DNA of 13,688 nucleotides, taken from the NCBI GenBank assembly GCA_012961755.1, contig DTYS01000180.1:1-13688 (forward strand), given 5' to 3'. The DNA is from Candidatus Latescibacterota bacterium. Its GTDB lineage: Bacteria > Latescibacterota > 4484-107 > B68-G9. Within the stretch, counting starts at the first letter, position 1. The number at the start of each line of letters is the position of its first letter. Under the pieces are notes generated by a model. It did no database searches. It saw nothing but the letters and a program-made list of their open reading frames with translations, and was not told the DNA's origin. A program made the translations under genes and the position numbers. Shown piece by piece: positions 1 to 6,881 of this stretch.

Positions 1-2
1 TT

Positions 3-134
3 CTCGCCGAGGGCGTAAACCCCATGGACTACCGGAGGAAGGTTGTCCAGGTTACGGGTGAGCTCGTGGACCATCCCAAGTATGGTTTGGAGATAATATT
101 GGAAAGCCCGACGCAGATAGAGGTCAGGGAATAA
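3..134 (+). CDS. 3' end of an unidentified gene (C-terminal 43 residues)
   Basis: An open frame enters from the left edge and stops at TAA 132-134, giving 43 residues. It is rich in alternating hydrophobic and charged residues (KVVQVTGELVDHP, then LEIILESPTQIEVRE), a pattern that fits beta strands of a small barrel such as an OB-fold, in which a 'V.V.G.V' strand is followed by 'I.L....IEV'. That fold assignment is a guess from the pattern alone. The same strand carries the nitroreductase 118 bases downstream, but a terminator-like hairpin lies between, so this may be the last gene of the preceding transcription unit. The N-terminus and function are not visible. Confidence 0.6.
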   Translation, partial: LAEGVNPMDYRRKVVQVTGELVDHPKYGLEIILESPTQIEVRE

Positions 135-155
135 CCTATGGATAAGGCTCCTGCA

Positions 156-173
156 CGGTCGCCCGAGCGACTG
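156..173 (+). other. small perfect hairpin in the leader upstream of the nitroreductase gene
   Basis: CGGTCGC (156-162) pairs with GCGACTG (167-173) across a CCGA tetraloop: seven pairs including one G-T wobble. No T-run follows, so it is not a terminator by itself. It lies between the stop of the upstream gene (134) and the terminator-like hairpin at 199-229, and could be part of a structured leader RNA. Function unknown. Confidence 0.35.
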
Positions 174-198
174 AGGACCCTGTACGGACATCAAGGAC

Positions 199-229
199 CC
201 CTTCGTGTTCGAACATGAGGGGCTTTTCT
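199..229 (+). terminator. Rho-independent terminator or attenuator just upstream of the nitroreductase gene
   Basis: Bases 199-208 pair with 213-222 (CCCTTCGTGT with ACATGAGGG-side bases, two G-T wobbles) around a TCGA loop, followed directly by CTTTTCT. This is the classic stem plus T-tract arrangement. It most simply ends the transcript of the gene stopping at 134. However, the next ATG is only about 24 bases beyond the tail, leaving no room for a normal promoter between them, so the element may instead act as a leaky or conditional terminator in the leader of the nitroreductase operon. It also argues against the upstream GTG at 205 being the gene start. Confidence 0.6.
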
Positions 230-252
230 ATATGGCCGAGAGAGGAGGTCCC

Positions 253-762
253 ATGGAGTTCTACGAGGTCGTGAGGAAGCGCTCCAGCATAAGGAAGTAC
301 CAGGACAGACCCGTGGAGGAGGAGAAACTTCGGAGGATACTTGAGGCCGCAAGGTTGGCGCCTTCGGCCGCTAACCGCCAGCCGTGGCACTTCATAGTGG
401 TCAGGGATCCGAAGGTGAAGGAGGAACTCAAGGCAGCGTACGGGAGGGAGTGGTTCTACACCGCGCCCGTCGTAATCTGCGCCTGCGGGGACCCATCCTC
501 CGCCTGGGTCAGGTCGGACGGCAAGAGCTACCTGGACGTCGATGTCGCCATAGCCATGGAGCACCTGATATTGGCCGCGGCGGCGGAGGGACTGGGTACC
601 TGCTGGATAGGGGCGTTCGACGAAAAGGCCGTCAAGAAGGTCCTAGGTGTCCCCGAATGCATATCCGTGATAGCCTTGACGCCCTTGGGATATCCTGCGG
701 AGGAAAAGGGGGAGAAGGGCAGGAAGCATCTCGAAGAGATGGTGCACTACGAGGGATGGTGA
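253..762 (+). CDS. nitroreductase family protein (FMN-dependent NAD(P)H oxidoreductase)
   Basis: A 169-residue protein of the NADH oxidase/nitroreductase fold, which normally forms cytoplasmic homodimers with FMN at the interface and passes electrons from NAD(P)H to nitro compounds, quinones or flavin-like substrates. Visible hallmarks are the N-terminal FMN-phosphate motif RKRSSIRKY (8-16), APSAANRQPWHF (36-47) with the Asn/Gln typical of the family, the CWIGAF strand (117-122), the GYP turn (147-149) and a C-terminal EEMVHYEGW like the 'hyE.w' ending of one large subfamily. The ATG at 253 is preferred because it follows GAGGAGGT (242-249) and gives the usual family N-terminus; in-frame starts at 205 and 232 lie in or beside the terminator hairpin. 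The substrate cannot be told. The stop codon overlaps the next gene's start. Confidence 0.9.
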   Translation: MEFYEVVRKRSSIRKYQDRPVEEEKLRRILEAARLAPSAANRQPWHFIVVRDPKVKEELKAAYGREWFYTAPVVICACGDPSSAWVRSDGKSYLDVDVAIAMEHLILAAAAEGLGTCWIGAFDEKAVKKVLGVPECISVIALTPLGYPAEEKGEKGRKHLEEMVHYEGW

Positions 763-2192
763 GGGCTGGGTCGAAACGTCCCCTTCGGATCGACGTCTTA
801 CTTTTGGGCCTCTGGCTCTCTTCGGCAGGTGGCTTGGAGGACAGGCTGATAATAATCTCACCGCACTGGGAGGGGGTGCAGAGGGAGTTCGAACGAGGGT
901 TCATGGAGTATACCAGGAGGAAGTTCGGGAGGGGGGTGAGGACCGAGTGGCTCGATGTAGGGGGGACATCCGAGGTGCTCAAGTTCGTGAAGTCCGAGTT
1001 CTCGAGGAATCCTGAGGGGATAGGGATAGACATAATGTTCGGGGGGGGGATAGACCCCTACATAGACCTTTCGCGTCTCGGCCTGCTTCAGGCTTATAAG
1101 CTCCCGGATCCCATCCTTTTGAGGATAGCTAAGGATATAGGGGGTATACCGATCTACGACCCAAAGTACAGGTGGTACGGGGCGACCTTGGCGGGGTTCG
1201 GGATAGTGTACAATAAGGCGGTCCTTAGGTTGCTGGGCCTTCCGGAGCCCAGGACCTGGGAGGACTTAGGGGACCCGAAGTTGTTCTCCTGGGTGGGCTC
1301 AGCAGATCCGAGGAGCAGCGGGAGCGTGCACATGGCCTACGAGATAATCCTCCAGGCCTACGGGTGGGAGAGGGGATGGGAGGTGATAACCAGGATGGGG
1401 GGTAACGTCAGGGCGTTCACCAGGGGGGCTAACGAGTCCGTCAAGGATGTTGTTGTGGGGGAGGTGGCTTACGGCCTGGCGATAGACTTCTACGCGTGGA
1501 CCCAGGTCAACAGGATAGGTCCGGACAACGTGGGTTACGTGATGCCGGAGGGCCTTACGGTGGTGAACCCCGATGCCGTGGCCATCCTCAAGGGCGCGCC
1601 CCATCCCGAGGCGGCACGAAGGTTCTTGGAGTTCGTGCTCTCGGAGGAGGGCCAGAGGCTCTGGATGTGTAGGAAGGGAGTTCCTGGAGGTCCGAAGGAA
1701 TATCAGCTCAACAGGTTCAGTGTGCTGCCGGACCTGTACGGAAAGCTTAGGGGCCTCACCGCGGTGTCGGTGAACCCATTTTCGATGGTAAGCTCCCTAA
1801 GGTACGACGCCGATAAGGGGAGCCGAAGGTGGAGGGTCCTCAACGACATGGTCGGTGCCTTGATTATAGATGTGCACGACGACTTGGTGAGGGCCTGGAA
1901 GGCAGTGATAGGAAGGAGGCTCAGGGAGGAGGAGCTCGAGCTTCTGTGTCGTCCGCCCGTATCCGAGGAGGAGGCCCTGAGGCTAGCCGACCGCTGGCAC
2001 GATCCTGAGTTCAGGAACGAGCGGATAGCCGAGTGGAGGAGCTTCGCAAGGAAGAAGTACGAGAAGCTCGGCGGAAGGCCCGAGCCGGACAGGTGGGGGA
2101 GGATAGCGACGGCCCTGGCGCTCGGGATGTGGGTAGCCTTCGTTTTTCCTTACGTACAGCGGAGTTTCAGACGCAGGGGGCTCAAGGTATGA
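756..2192 (+). CDS. extracellular solute-binding protein (ABC-type, iron/polyamine-like fold) with a C-terminal membrane anchor
   Basis: A 478-residue exported protein resembling family 1/Fe3+-type ABC solute-binding proteins. A signal peptide covers about residues 1-26 (VLLLGLWLSSAGG core). The body shows the expected landmarks: an opening strand LIIISPH (31-37), GIDIMFGGG (90-98), YGATLAGFGIVYNK (141-154), a LPEPRTWEDL hinge element (162-171), the SGSVHMAYEI stretch (188-197), and APHPEAARRFLEFVLSEEGQRLW (281-303), very typical of this class. Unusually, after a long extra C-terminal region, residues 451-467 form a transmembrane helix followed by a basic tail RSFRRRGLKV, suggesting the protein is tethered to the inner membrane. 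No permease or ATPase lies next to it. The start overlaps the nitroreductase stop by 7 bases, suggesting translational coupling; an alternative GTG at 759 is possible. The ligand is unknown. Confidence 0.82.
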   Translation: MVRAGSKRPLRIDVLLLGLWLSSAGGLEDRLIIISPHWEGVQREFERGFMEYTRRKFGRGVRTEWLDVGGTSEVLKFVKSEFSRNPEGIGIDIMFGGGIDPYIDLSRLGLLQAYKLPDPILLRIAKDIGGIPIYDPKYRWYGATLAGFGIVYNKAVLRLLGLPEPRTWEDLGDPKLFSWVGSADPRSSGSVHMAYEIILQAYGWERGWEVITRMGGNVRAFTRGANESVKDVVVGEVAYGLAIDFYAWTQVNRIGPDNVGYVMPEGLTVVNPDAVAILKGAPHPEAARRFLEFVLSEEGQRLWMCRKGVPGGPKEYQLNRFSVLPDLYGKLRGLTAVSVNPFSMVSSLRYDADKGSRRWRVLNDMVGALIIDVHDDLVRAWKAVIGRRLREEELELLCRPPVSEEEALRLADRWHDPEFRNERIAEWRSFARKKYEKLGGRPEPDRWGRIATALALGMWVAFVFPYVQRSFRRRGLKV

Positions 2193-3754
2193 AGGAAGTC
2201 GTGGTAGGAATCCTTTCGGCCTCCTTAGCTTCCTGCGCCAGAGTTGCCCCACCCCCGGGAGGGCCTCCGGACAGGACGCCTCCCGAGGTCGTGAGGACGT
2301 ATCCGGAGGACGGGGAGACATCGGTCCCGTTGGAACGGGCCATAGAGGTAACCTTCAGCGAATATATGGACGCGCGCTCCGTGGAGAGGGCCTTCTTCCT
2401 CTATCCTGAGCCTGGAAGACCTTTGAGGTTCAAGTGGAGAGGGAGGAAACTTAAGGCCGAGGTGCCCGGAGGACTTCGGCCGGAAAGGACGTATGTCGTA
2501 ACGGTAGGAGCTTCGGCGAGGGACCTCCACGGAAACGAGATGGGGGACTCGTACACCTTCGCCTTCTCCACCGGGGAGAGGATATACGAAGGTAGGGTAA
2601 GGGGGATGGTCTGGAGCGATGAAGCGGTCGAGGGGCCGGTACATATCCGGGCATACCTGGCACGGAAGGGTAAGGAGTTCTACGAAACCCAGGCGGATTC
2701 GTCGGGGAGGTTCGTGCTATCCCACTTGGCCCCCGGAGCCTACAGGATATTCGCTTTCGAGGACAGGAACCGCGACGGCGGATATTCCCCCGGAAGGGAA
2801 CCTCTGGCGGTCCCTTCGGAGGAGGTAAAGGTGGAGGAGGAGGTGAGGCTCCCCCTCCTGCGCCTGGCCCTCAGGGACACGACATCGCCCGAGGTCGTAG
2901 GAGTCCGGACCCCGAACCGAAGGACCTTAACGGTGCGCTTCGACGAAGAAGTCGTGCTGGACTCCCTGAGGACGTCCCTGGAGGGACTTGAGCTTTCGAA
3001 GCCCTATACCGTCCCGGGAAGGAAGGGTCAGATCTTCTGGAGTACAGGGCCACAGGATGCCCGCTTCTATACGCTCCGCCTCTTCGGAGTGGTGGACGTA
3101 TGGGGAAACTTCAGGATCTCCCCCAAGGAGCTACGTTTTAAGGGAAATGACCTCCCCGACACCGTCCCGCCTGAGCTGGTGAGGGTCGTACCGGACACGA
3201 CGGTTCCCCTCAGGACCTCCATAAAGCTCGTGTTCGACGAGGCCATGGTTCAGCTCCGTCCTCCGAGGTGGGCGTTCAGTCCGGAAGTTTCGGGAAAGTG
3301 GACTTGGAGCGCTCCTAACGTGCTGAGTTTCGAACCCGACAGGCCATGGAAGGGGGGTAGGTACGAGCTTAAGGTCCCTCCGGGTGCGCTGAAGGACGTC
3401 TCGGGCAACTCCCCGGCGGACACCGTCGAGGTAGGGTTCTACGTCCTCCCCTGGGACTCCCTAGGAACGATAGCCGGAGGGGTATCCGGGGTGGCCGGGC
3501 CCGTGGTCGTGGAGGCGAGGGAGGTCGAAAGTTCTAAAGTTTACAGGACTCGGACCGGAGCTCCCGGACCTTACGAGCTCCCCGTGCCAGGCGGAAGGTA
3601 CACGGTCTCCGCCTTCTGGGACAGGGACGGAGATGGAAGATGGAGCCCCGGAAGGCCCGAGCCCTTCCTTCCCGCCGAAAGGTTCGGGGTCTATCCCGAC
3701 ACCGTAGATGTCAGGGTCAGATGGAGGACCGAAGGTATAGATATAAGCCTTTAA
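2189..3754 (+). CDS. Ig-like (SbsA/Big_5-type) domain lipoprotein
   Basis: A 521-residue predicted lipoprotein. The signal peptide ends in a clear lipobox LASC (13-16, lipidated Cys16), followed by a proline/glycine linker (PPPGGPPDRTPP), very like the start of Ig-like lipoproteins of Bacteroidetes. Domain 1 (about 31-128) and domain 4 (about 328-418) look like SbsA Ig-like domains: 'PP.VV.T.P..G...VPL...I.V.FSE.M' and 'RTYVVTVGASARDLHGNEM...F.FSTG'. Domain 2 (137-227) and domain 5 (428-521) are prealbumin/carboxypeptidase-regulatory-like, each with an Asp-rich loop (EDRNRDGGYSPGREP and WDRDGDGRWSPGRPEP) that may bind Ca2+. Domain 3 (236-318) is a diverged Ig-like unit. ATG at 2189 overlaps the preceding stop as ATGA; a longer frame reading from 2033 lacks a signal peptide and was rejected. 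Probably an envelope structural or adhesion protein; partner unknown. Confidence 0.85.
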   Translation: MKEVVVGILSASLASCARVAPPPGGPPDRTPPEVVRTYPEDGETSVPLERAIEVTFSEYMDARSVERAFFLYPEPGRPLRFKWRGRKLKAEVPGGLRPERTYVVTVGASARDLHGNEMGDSYTFAFSTGERIYEGRVRGMVWSDEAVEGPVHIRAYLARKGKEFYETQADSSGRFVLSHLAPGAYRIFAFEDRNRDGGYSPGREPLAVPSEEVKVEEEVRLPLLRLALRDTTSPEVVGVRTPNRRTLTVRFDEEVVLDSLRTSLEGLELSKPYTVPGRKGQIFWSTGPQDARFYTLRLFGVVDVWGNFRISPKELRFKGNDLPDTVPPELVRVVPDTTVPLRTSIKLVFDEAMVQLRPPRWAFSPEVSGKWTWSAPNVLSFEPDRPWKGGRYELKVPPGALKDVSGNSPADTVEVGFYVLPWDSLGTIAGGVSGVAGPVVVEAREVESSKVYRTRTGAPGPYELPVPGGRYTVSAFWDRDGDGRWSPGRPEPFLPAERFGVYPDTVDVRVRWRTEGIDISL

Positions 3755-3767
3755 CCGAGGAGGAGAA

Positions 3768-4829
3768 GTGGAGGAGAGGTCTTACGAGTTCCTGAGGAAG
3801 CTGATAGAAACTCCGAGCCCGTCGGGGTTCGAAGGACCCGTTCAGAGGATATGGAAGGAGTACACATCCGGGTTCGCCGACAGGGTGTGGACCGACCTCC
3901 ACGGGAACACTATAGCTTCCAAGAACGAGGACGGAAGCCCTAGGGTGCTCTTCGCAGGACACTGCGACGAACTGGGATTTATGGTAACCTACATCGACGA
4001 CGAAGGTTACCTCTACTTTAAGACCATAGGAGGCTTCGACCTGAACATAATACCAGGAAGGAGGGTCCAGGTCCATACCAAGGACGGGCCGGTGTTCGGG
4101 GTCATAGGGAGGAAGGCCGTGCACCTTATGGACGAGGAGGAGAGGAAGAAGCCGGTGGAGCTCCATACCCTATGGATAGATATAGGCGCCAAGAACAAGG
4201 ATGAGGCCAAGAAGCTCGTGTCCATAGGCGATCCGGTGACTTACACCGCGGGATTGGAGAGGCTTCAGGGGGACCTGGCAGTCGGCAGGGGCTTCGACGA
4301 CAGGGCTGGCGCGTTCGCTGTGGCGGAAGCCCTCAGGCTCCTCTCGGAGGACCCTCCCGAAGCCGCTGTCTTCGCGGTCTCCACCGTTCAAGAGGAGGTG
4401 GGAAGGAGGGGGGCGGCGACGAGCACGTTCGGCCTGGAGCCTAAGGTGGGGATAGCTGTGGATGTTATACACGCCTCGGACCATCCCGAGGTGGACAAGC
4501 GGAAAGCCGGGGAGGTGAAGCTCGGGGGAGGGCCTGTGATATCCAAAGGGGCGGACATAAACCCGGTCGTCGCCGATATGCTCATAAGGACCGCCGAGGA
4601 GGAGGGTATCCCGTACCAGACGGAGGGGAGCCCGAGGGACTCGGGGACCGACGCGCACGCGATACAGGTTAGCAGGGCCGGGGTCGCGTCCGGGGTGGTG
4701 AGCATACCTCTGAGGTACATGCACACGCCGGTCGAGGTCCTGTCCCTCGTAGACTTAGAGAACGTGGCCAAGCTCCTGGCAGCCTTCGCAAGGAGGATAA
4801 CAGAGGAGACCGAGCTCGTGCCCTGGTGA
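3768..4829 (+). CDS. M42 family metallo-aminopeptidase
   Basis: A 353-residue cytoplasmic peptidase of the M42 (PepA/TET/FrvX) family, which forms large tetrahedral dodecamers that trim peptides from the N-terminus with two metal ions. Every expected ligand is visible: His65 in AGHCDELGF, bridging Asp177 in RGFDDRAG, catalytic Glu209 and ligand Glu210 in STVQEEVGRRGA, Asp232 in AVDVIHASDHP and His319 in RYMHTPVE. Their spacing closely matches what I recall for the Pyrococcus TET enzymes. Length is normal. The GTG start at 3768 has GAGGAGG just upstream, and the following residues align with family N-termini (YEFLRKLIETPSPSGFE). Some database names call relatives 'endoglucanase' or 'cellulase M'; the peptidase assignment is far better supported. 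It sits 13 bases after the Ig lipoprotein, with no evident functional link to its neighbours. Confidence 0.95.
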   Translation: MEERSYEFLRKLIETPSPSGFEGPVQRIWKEYTSGFADRVWTDLHGNTIASKNEDGSPRVLFAGHCDELGFMVTYIDDEGYLYFKTIGGFDLNIIPGRRVQVHTKDGPVFGVIGRKAVHLMDEEERKKPVELHTLWIDIGAKNKDEAKKLVSIGDPVTYTAGLERLQGDLAVGRGFDDRAGAFAVAEALRLLSEDPPEAAVFAVSTVQEEVGRRGAATSTFGLEPKVGIAVDVIHASDHPEVDKRKAGEVKLGGGPVISKGADINPVVADMLIRTAEEEGIPYQTEGSPRDSGTDAHAIQVSRAGVASGVVSIPLRYMHTPVEVLSLVDLENVAKLLAAFARRITEETELVPW

Positions 4830-4844
4830 GATAATGGAGGGGAC

Positions 4845-6134
4845 ATGATATGGCTGTACATAGTCCTTTTAGGGACCGCTTATTCTCACAGACTGGACGA
4901 GATAGGGATAGGCCGTCAGATTAGTTTCTTTATCCTGCCCGACAGGATCAAGGTTACATACGCTTTAGGCTTCGCTCCCATAATGGCCTTCCCCGAGAGG
5001 AGGAAGATGGACGTGGACGGGGACGGGATGGTACAGGAGGAGGAGGCAAGGAGGTATGCGGAAGGGCTCGGGAAGGAACTTTCTGAGGGCATATCCGTCA
5101 AGTTGGACGGACGTCCTATAAAGCTTCATTGTTCTGAAGTTACGGTGTTACTTATGGACGAAGAGAGGGTAGGACCCTTTCCTTTCGAGGTCGACGTAGT
5201 GTACAGGTGTCCCTTAGGGGACCTCACCGCCGGTGCGCACGAGGTGGTCCTCAAGGATTCGAACTACCGAGGGTTTCCAGGTTGGTTGGACCCCCTGCTG
5301 CAAGGAGCCTTAGGTGTCGACAGGGCTTTCGTCGAGGCTAAAGGGGAGGGTGAGGTCAGGGTGAGGTTCGTCACGGGGAGGGACGAAGGGGAACCTGGGA
5401 AGTCCGTCCTTCCTGGAAGGCCCGGAGGACTCAAGGCCAAACTTGAGTCGGTCATAAAGAGCCCTACGCTCAGCCCTAAGCTCGTGGCCTTGGCCGTGGC
5501 CATAGCATTCTTCTTAGGGGCGGCCCATGCCCTGGAACCTGGACATGGAAAGGCCGTAGTGGCGGCGTATTTGATAGGTTCTAGGGGCACACCCCTCCAC
5601 GCTCTTGCCCTCGGCCTCGTGGTCACCGCCACCCACACCGTCGGGGTGTTCGTGCTCGGTGCGCTTGCCCTTTTCGCCTCCAGGTACATCGTCCCCCAAC
5701 GCCTCTTTCCCATCCTGGGGGCCATATCCGGACTCCTGATAACTGGGGTGGGCATCTGGTTGCTCGTCCGCTACCTTTCCGGCTCGCATCACGACCATGA
5801 GCATCACGACCATGAGCGTTATGAGGTATCTTGGAGGAGTCTCTTCTCCCTCGGGATATCGGGAGGGCTGGTACCATGTCCGGGGGCTCTGGTCATACTC
5901 CTTACGGCCGTAGCTTTGAACCGCATAGCATTAGGTCTCGGACTTATAGTTTTGTTCAGCTTGGGACTGGCCTCGGTGCTCATCACGATAGGGATGCTGA
6001 CCGTGCTGACAAGGTCCTTCATAGCCAGGTTCACGGGCGAGGGGAAGCTGGTCAGGTACCTACCCCCGGTCAGCTCTGTGGTGATAATACTTTTGGGACT
6101 TGTGATAACCTTTAGATCCCTAACCTTAAGCTGA
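4845..6134 (+). CDS. NicO-family nickel/cobalt permease with N-terminal periplasmic EF-hand-like domain
   Basis: A 429-residue inner-membrane protein. A signal-like helix (1-13) is followed by a periplasmic domain (about 14-200) of the kind found at the start of many NicO 'high-affinity nickel transporter' proteins, with a textbook EF-hand loop DVDGDGMVQEEE (56-67). The membrane part has about six helices (near 211-229, 250-275, 286-310, 331-356, 360-385, 405-425) with the signature HALEPGHGKAVVAAYL (228-243), THTVGV (263-268) and GLVPCPGAL (341-349). Between helices 3 and 4 lies a His/Asp loop HHDHEHHDHE (315-324), as in RcnA-type metal exporters. GGAGGGG precedes ATG 4845. Direction of transport is unclear: family members include exporters (RcnA) and possible importers. 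Directly followed by ECF nickel transporter subunits, so a role in Ni/Co balance is likely. Confidence 0.88.
   Translation: MIWLYIVLLGTAYSHRLDEIGIGRQISFFILPDRIKVTYALGFAPIMAFPERRKMDVDGDGMVQEEEARRYAEGLGKELSEGISVKLDGRPIKLHCSEVTVLLMDEERVGPFPFEVDVVYRCPLGDLTAGAHEVVLKDSNYRGFPGWLDPLLQGALGVDRAFVEAKGEGEVRVRFVTGRDEGEPGKSVLPGRPGGLKAKLESVIKSPTLSPKLVALAVAIAFFLGAAHALEPGHGKAVVAAYLIGSRGTPLHALALGLVVTATHTVGVFVLGALALFASRYIVPQRLFPILGAISGLLITGVGIWLLVRYLSGSHHDHEHHDHERYEVSWRSLFSLGISGGLVPCPGALVILLTAVALNRIALGLGLIVLFSLGLASVLITIGMLTVLTRSFIARFTGEGKLVRYLPPVSSVVIILLGLVITFRSLTLS
5787..5816 (+). repeat. two exact tandem 15-bp repeats encoding the His-rich loop
   Basis: The unit CATCACGACCATGAG occurs at 5787-5801 and again at 5802-5816. 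Each copy encodes His-His-Asp-His-Glu, producing the metal-binding-like loop of the NicO permease. In-frame duplication or slippage here would lengthen or shorten the loop without a frameshift. Confidence 0.95.
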
Positions 6135-6137
6135 GCT

Positions 6138-6881
6138 ATGTTGATGGATTCCCCCCTTTCCCAGGGGGATACCTTCCTGCACAGGTTGGACCCAAGGGTG
6201 AAGGTTTCGGCTTCTTTCTTCTTCGCGGTCCTCGTGGCCGTGGAGAGGAGGTGGACCCCTCTCGCCTACGCTGCCGTGCTCCCGGTCCTTCTGGCCTCTT
6301 TCCTAGGGCCCAGGGCAGTGGGAAGGAGGCTGATACCCGTCAACGGCTTCCTGGCGATGCTCTGGCTCGTGCTCCCGTTTTCATATCCGGGACATAAGCT
6401 CCTGTCCCTCGGGCCCATTACGGCCACGAGGGAGGGAGTTGGCTGGGCACTCATGATATCCATCAAGTCCAACCTTATAGTCTCGACCTCGGTCGGACTC
6501 TTAGGCACATCGCCGATCTTCCACATAGTACATGCCCTCCATCACCTCAGACTTCCGAGCAAGCTTACACAGATGTTCTTCTTCTCCTTCAGGTACATAC
6601 ATGTGATATATCAGGAGTACCTGAGGCTACATCGGGCCATGAAGGTGCGGGCGTTCAAGCCCCGGAACGACCTTCATACTTACCGTTCCTATGCATACTT
6701 GGTGGGGATGCTCATCCTGAGGAGCTACGAACGCTCCAAGAGGATACACCAGGCCATGTTGCTTAGGGGCTTCCGAGGTACCTTCTGGACCCTGCATCAC
6801 TTCCGAGCAAGAAGGTCCGACATCATTGTGGGAGCCTTCCTGGGACTCTACTTAGGGGGGATGGTTTGGCTGAGCCTATAG
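6138..6881 (+). CDS. nikQ: ECF transporter transmembrane (T) subunit, CbiQ/NikQ type
   Basis: A 247-residue membrane protein of the EcfT/CbiQ family, which couples ATP hydrolysis by the ATPase to the substrate-binding component in group I nickel/cobalt ECF importers. The N-terminal LHRLDPRVKV (14-23) is the family's opening motif. Hydrophobic helices are seen near 24-56, 67-85, 102-125, 184-196 and 228-246. The two cytoplasmic coupling motifs are present: Ala167-x3-Arg171-Ala172 (AMKVRA) and Ala206-x3-Arg210-Gly211 (AMLLRG). The start is three bases after the NicO stop, with no clear ribosome-binding site, suggesting coupled translation; ATG 6144 is an alternative. Its 3' end overlaps the ATPase gene by 16 bases. 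The name nikQ rests on the NikK, NikM and NikL genes facing it; cbiQ is the broader name. Confidence 0.92.
   Translation: MLMDSPLSQGDTFLHRLDPRVKVSASFFFAVLVAVERRWTPLAYAAVLPVLLASFLGPRAVGRRLIPVNGFLAMLWLVLPFSYPGHKLLSLGPITATREGVGWALMISIKSNLIVSTSVGLLGTSPIFHIVHALHHLRLPSKLTQMFFFSFRYIHVIYQEYLRLHRAMKVRAFKPRNDLHTYRSYAYLVGMLILRSYERSKRIHQAMLLRGFRGTFWTLHHFRARRSDIIVGAFLGLYLGGMVWLSL

Noticed and set aside
199..222. Possible tRNA T-arm (GTTCGAA between complementary arms)
   Set aside because: The GTTCGAA lies at the centre of a single continuous hairpin followed by a T-run; no anticodon or acceptor arm could be built around it.
384..755. Long upstream extension of the solute-binding protein frame
   Set aside because: This part overlaps the nitroreductase coding region and gives a Gly/Arg-rich nonsense-like sequence; the ATG at 756 begins a proper signal peptide.
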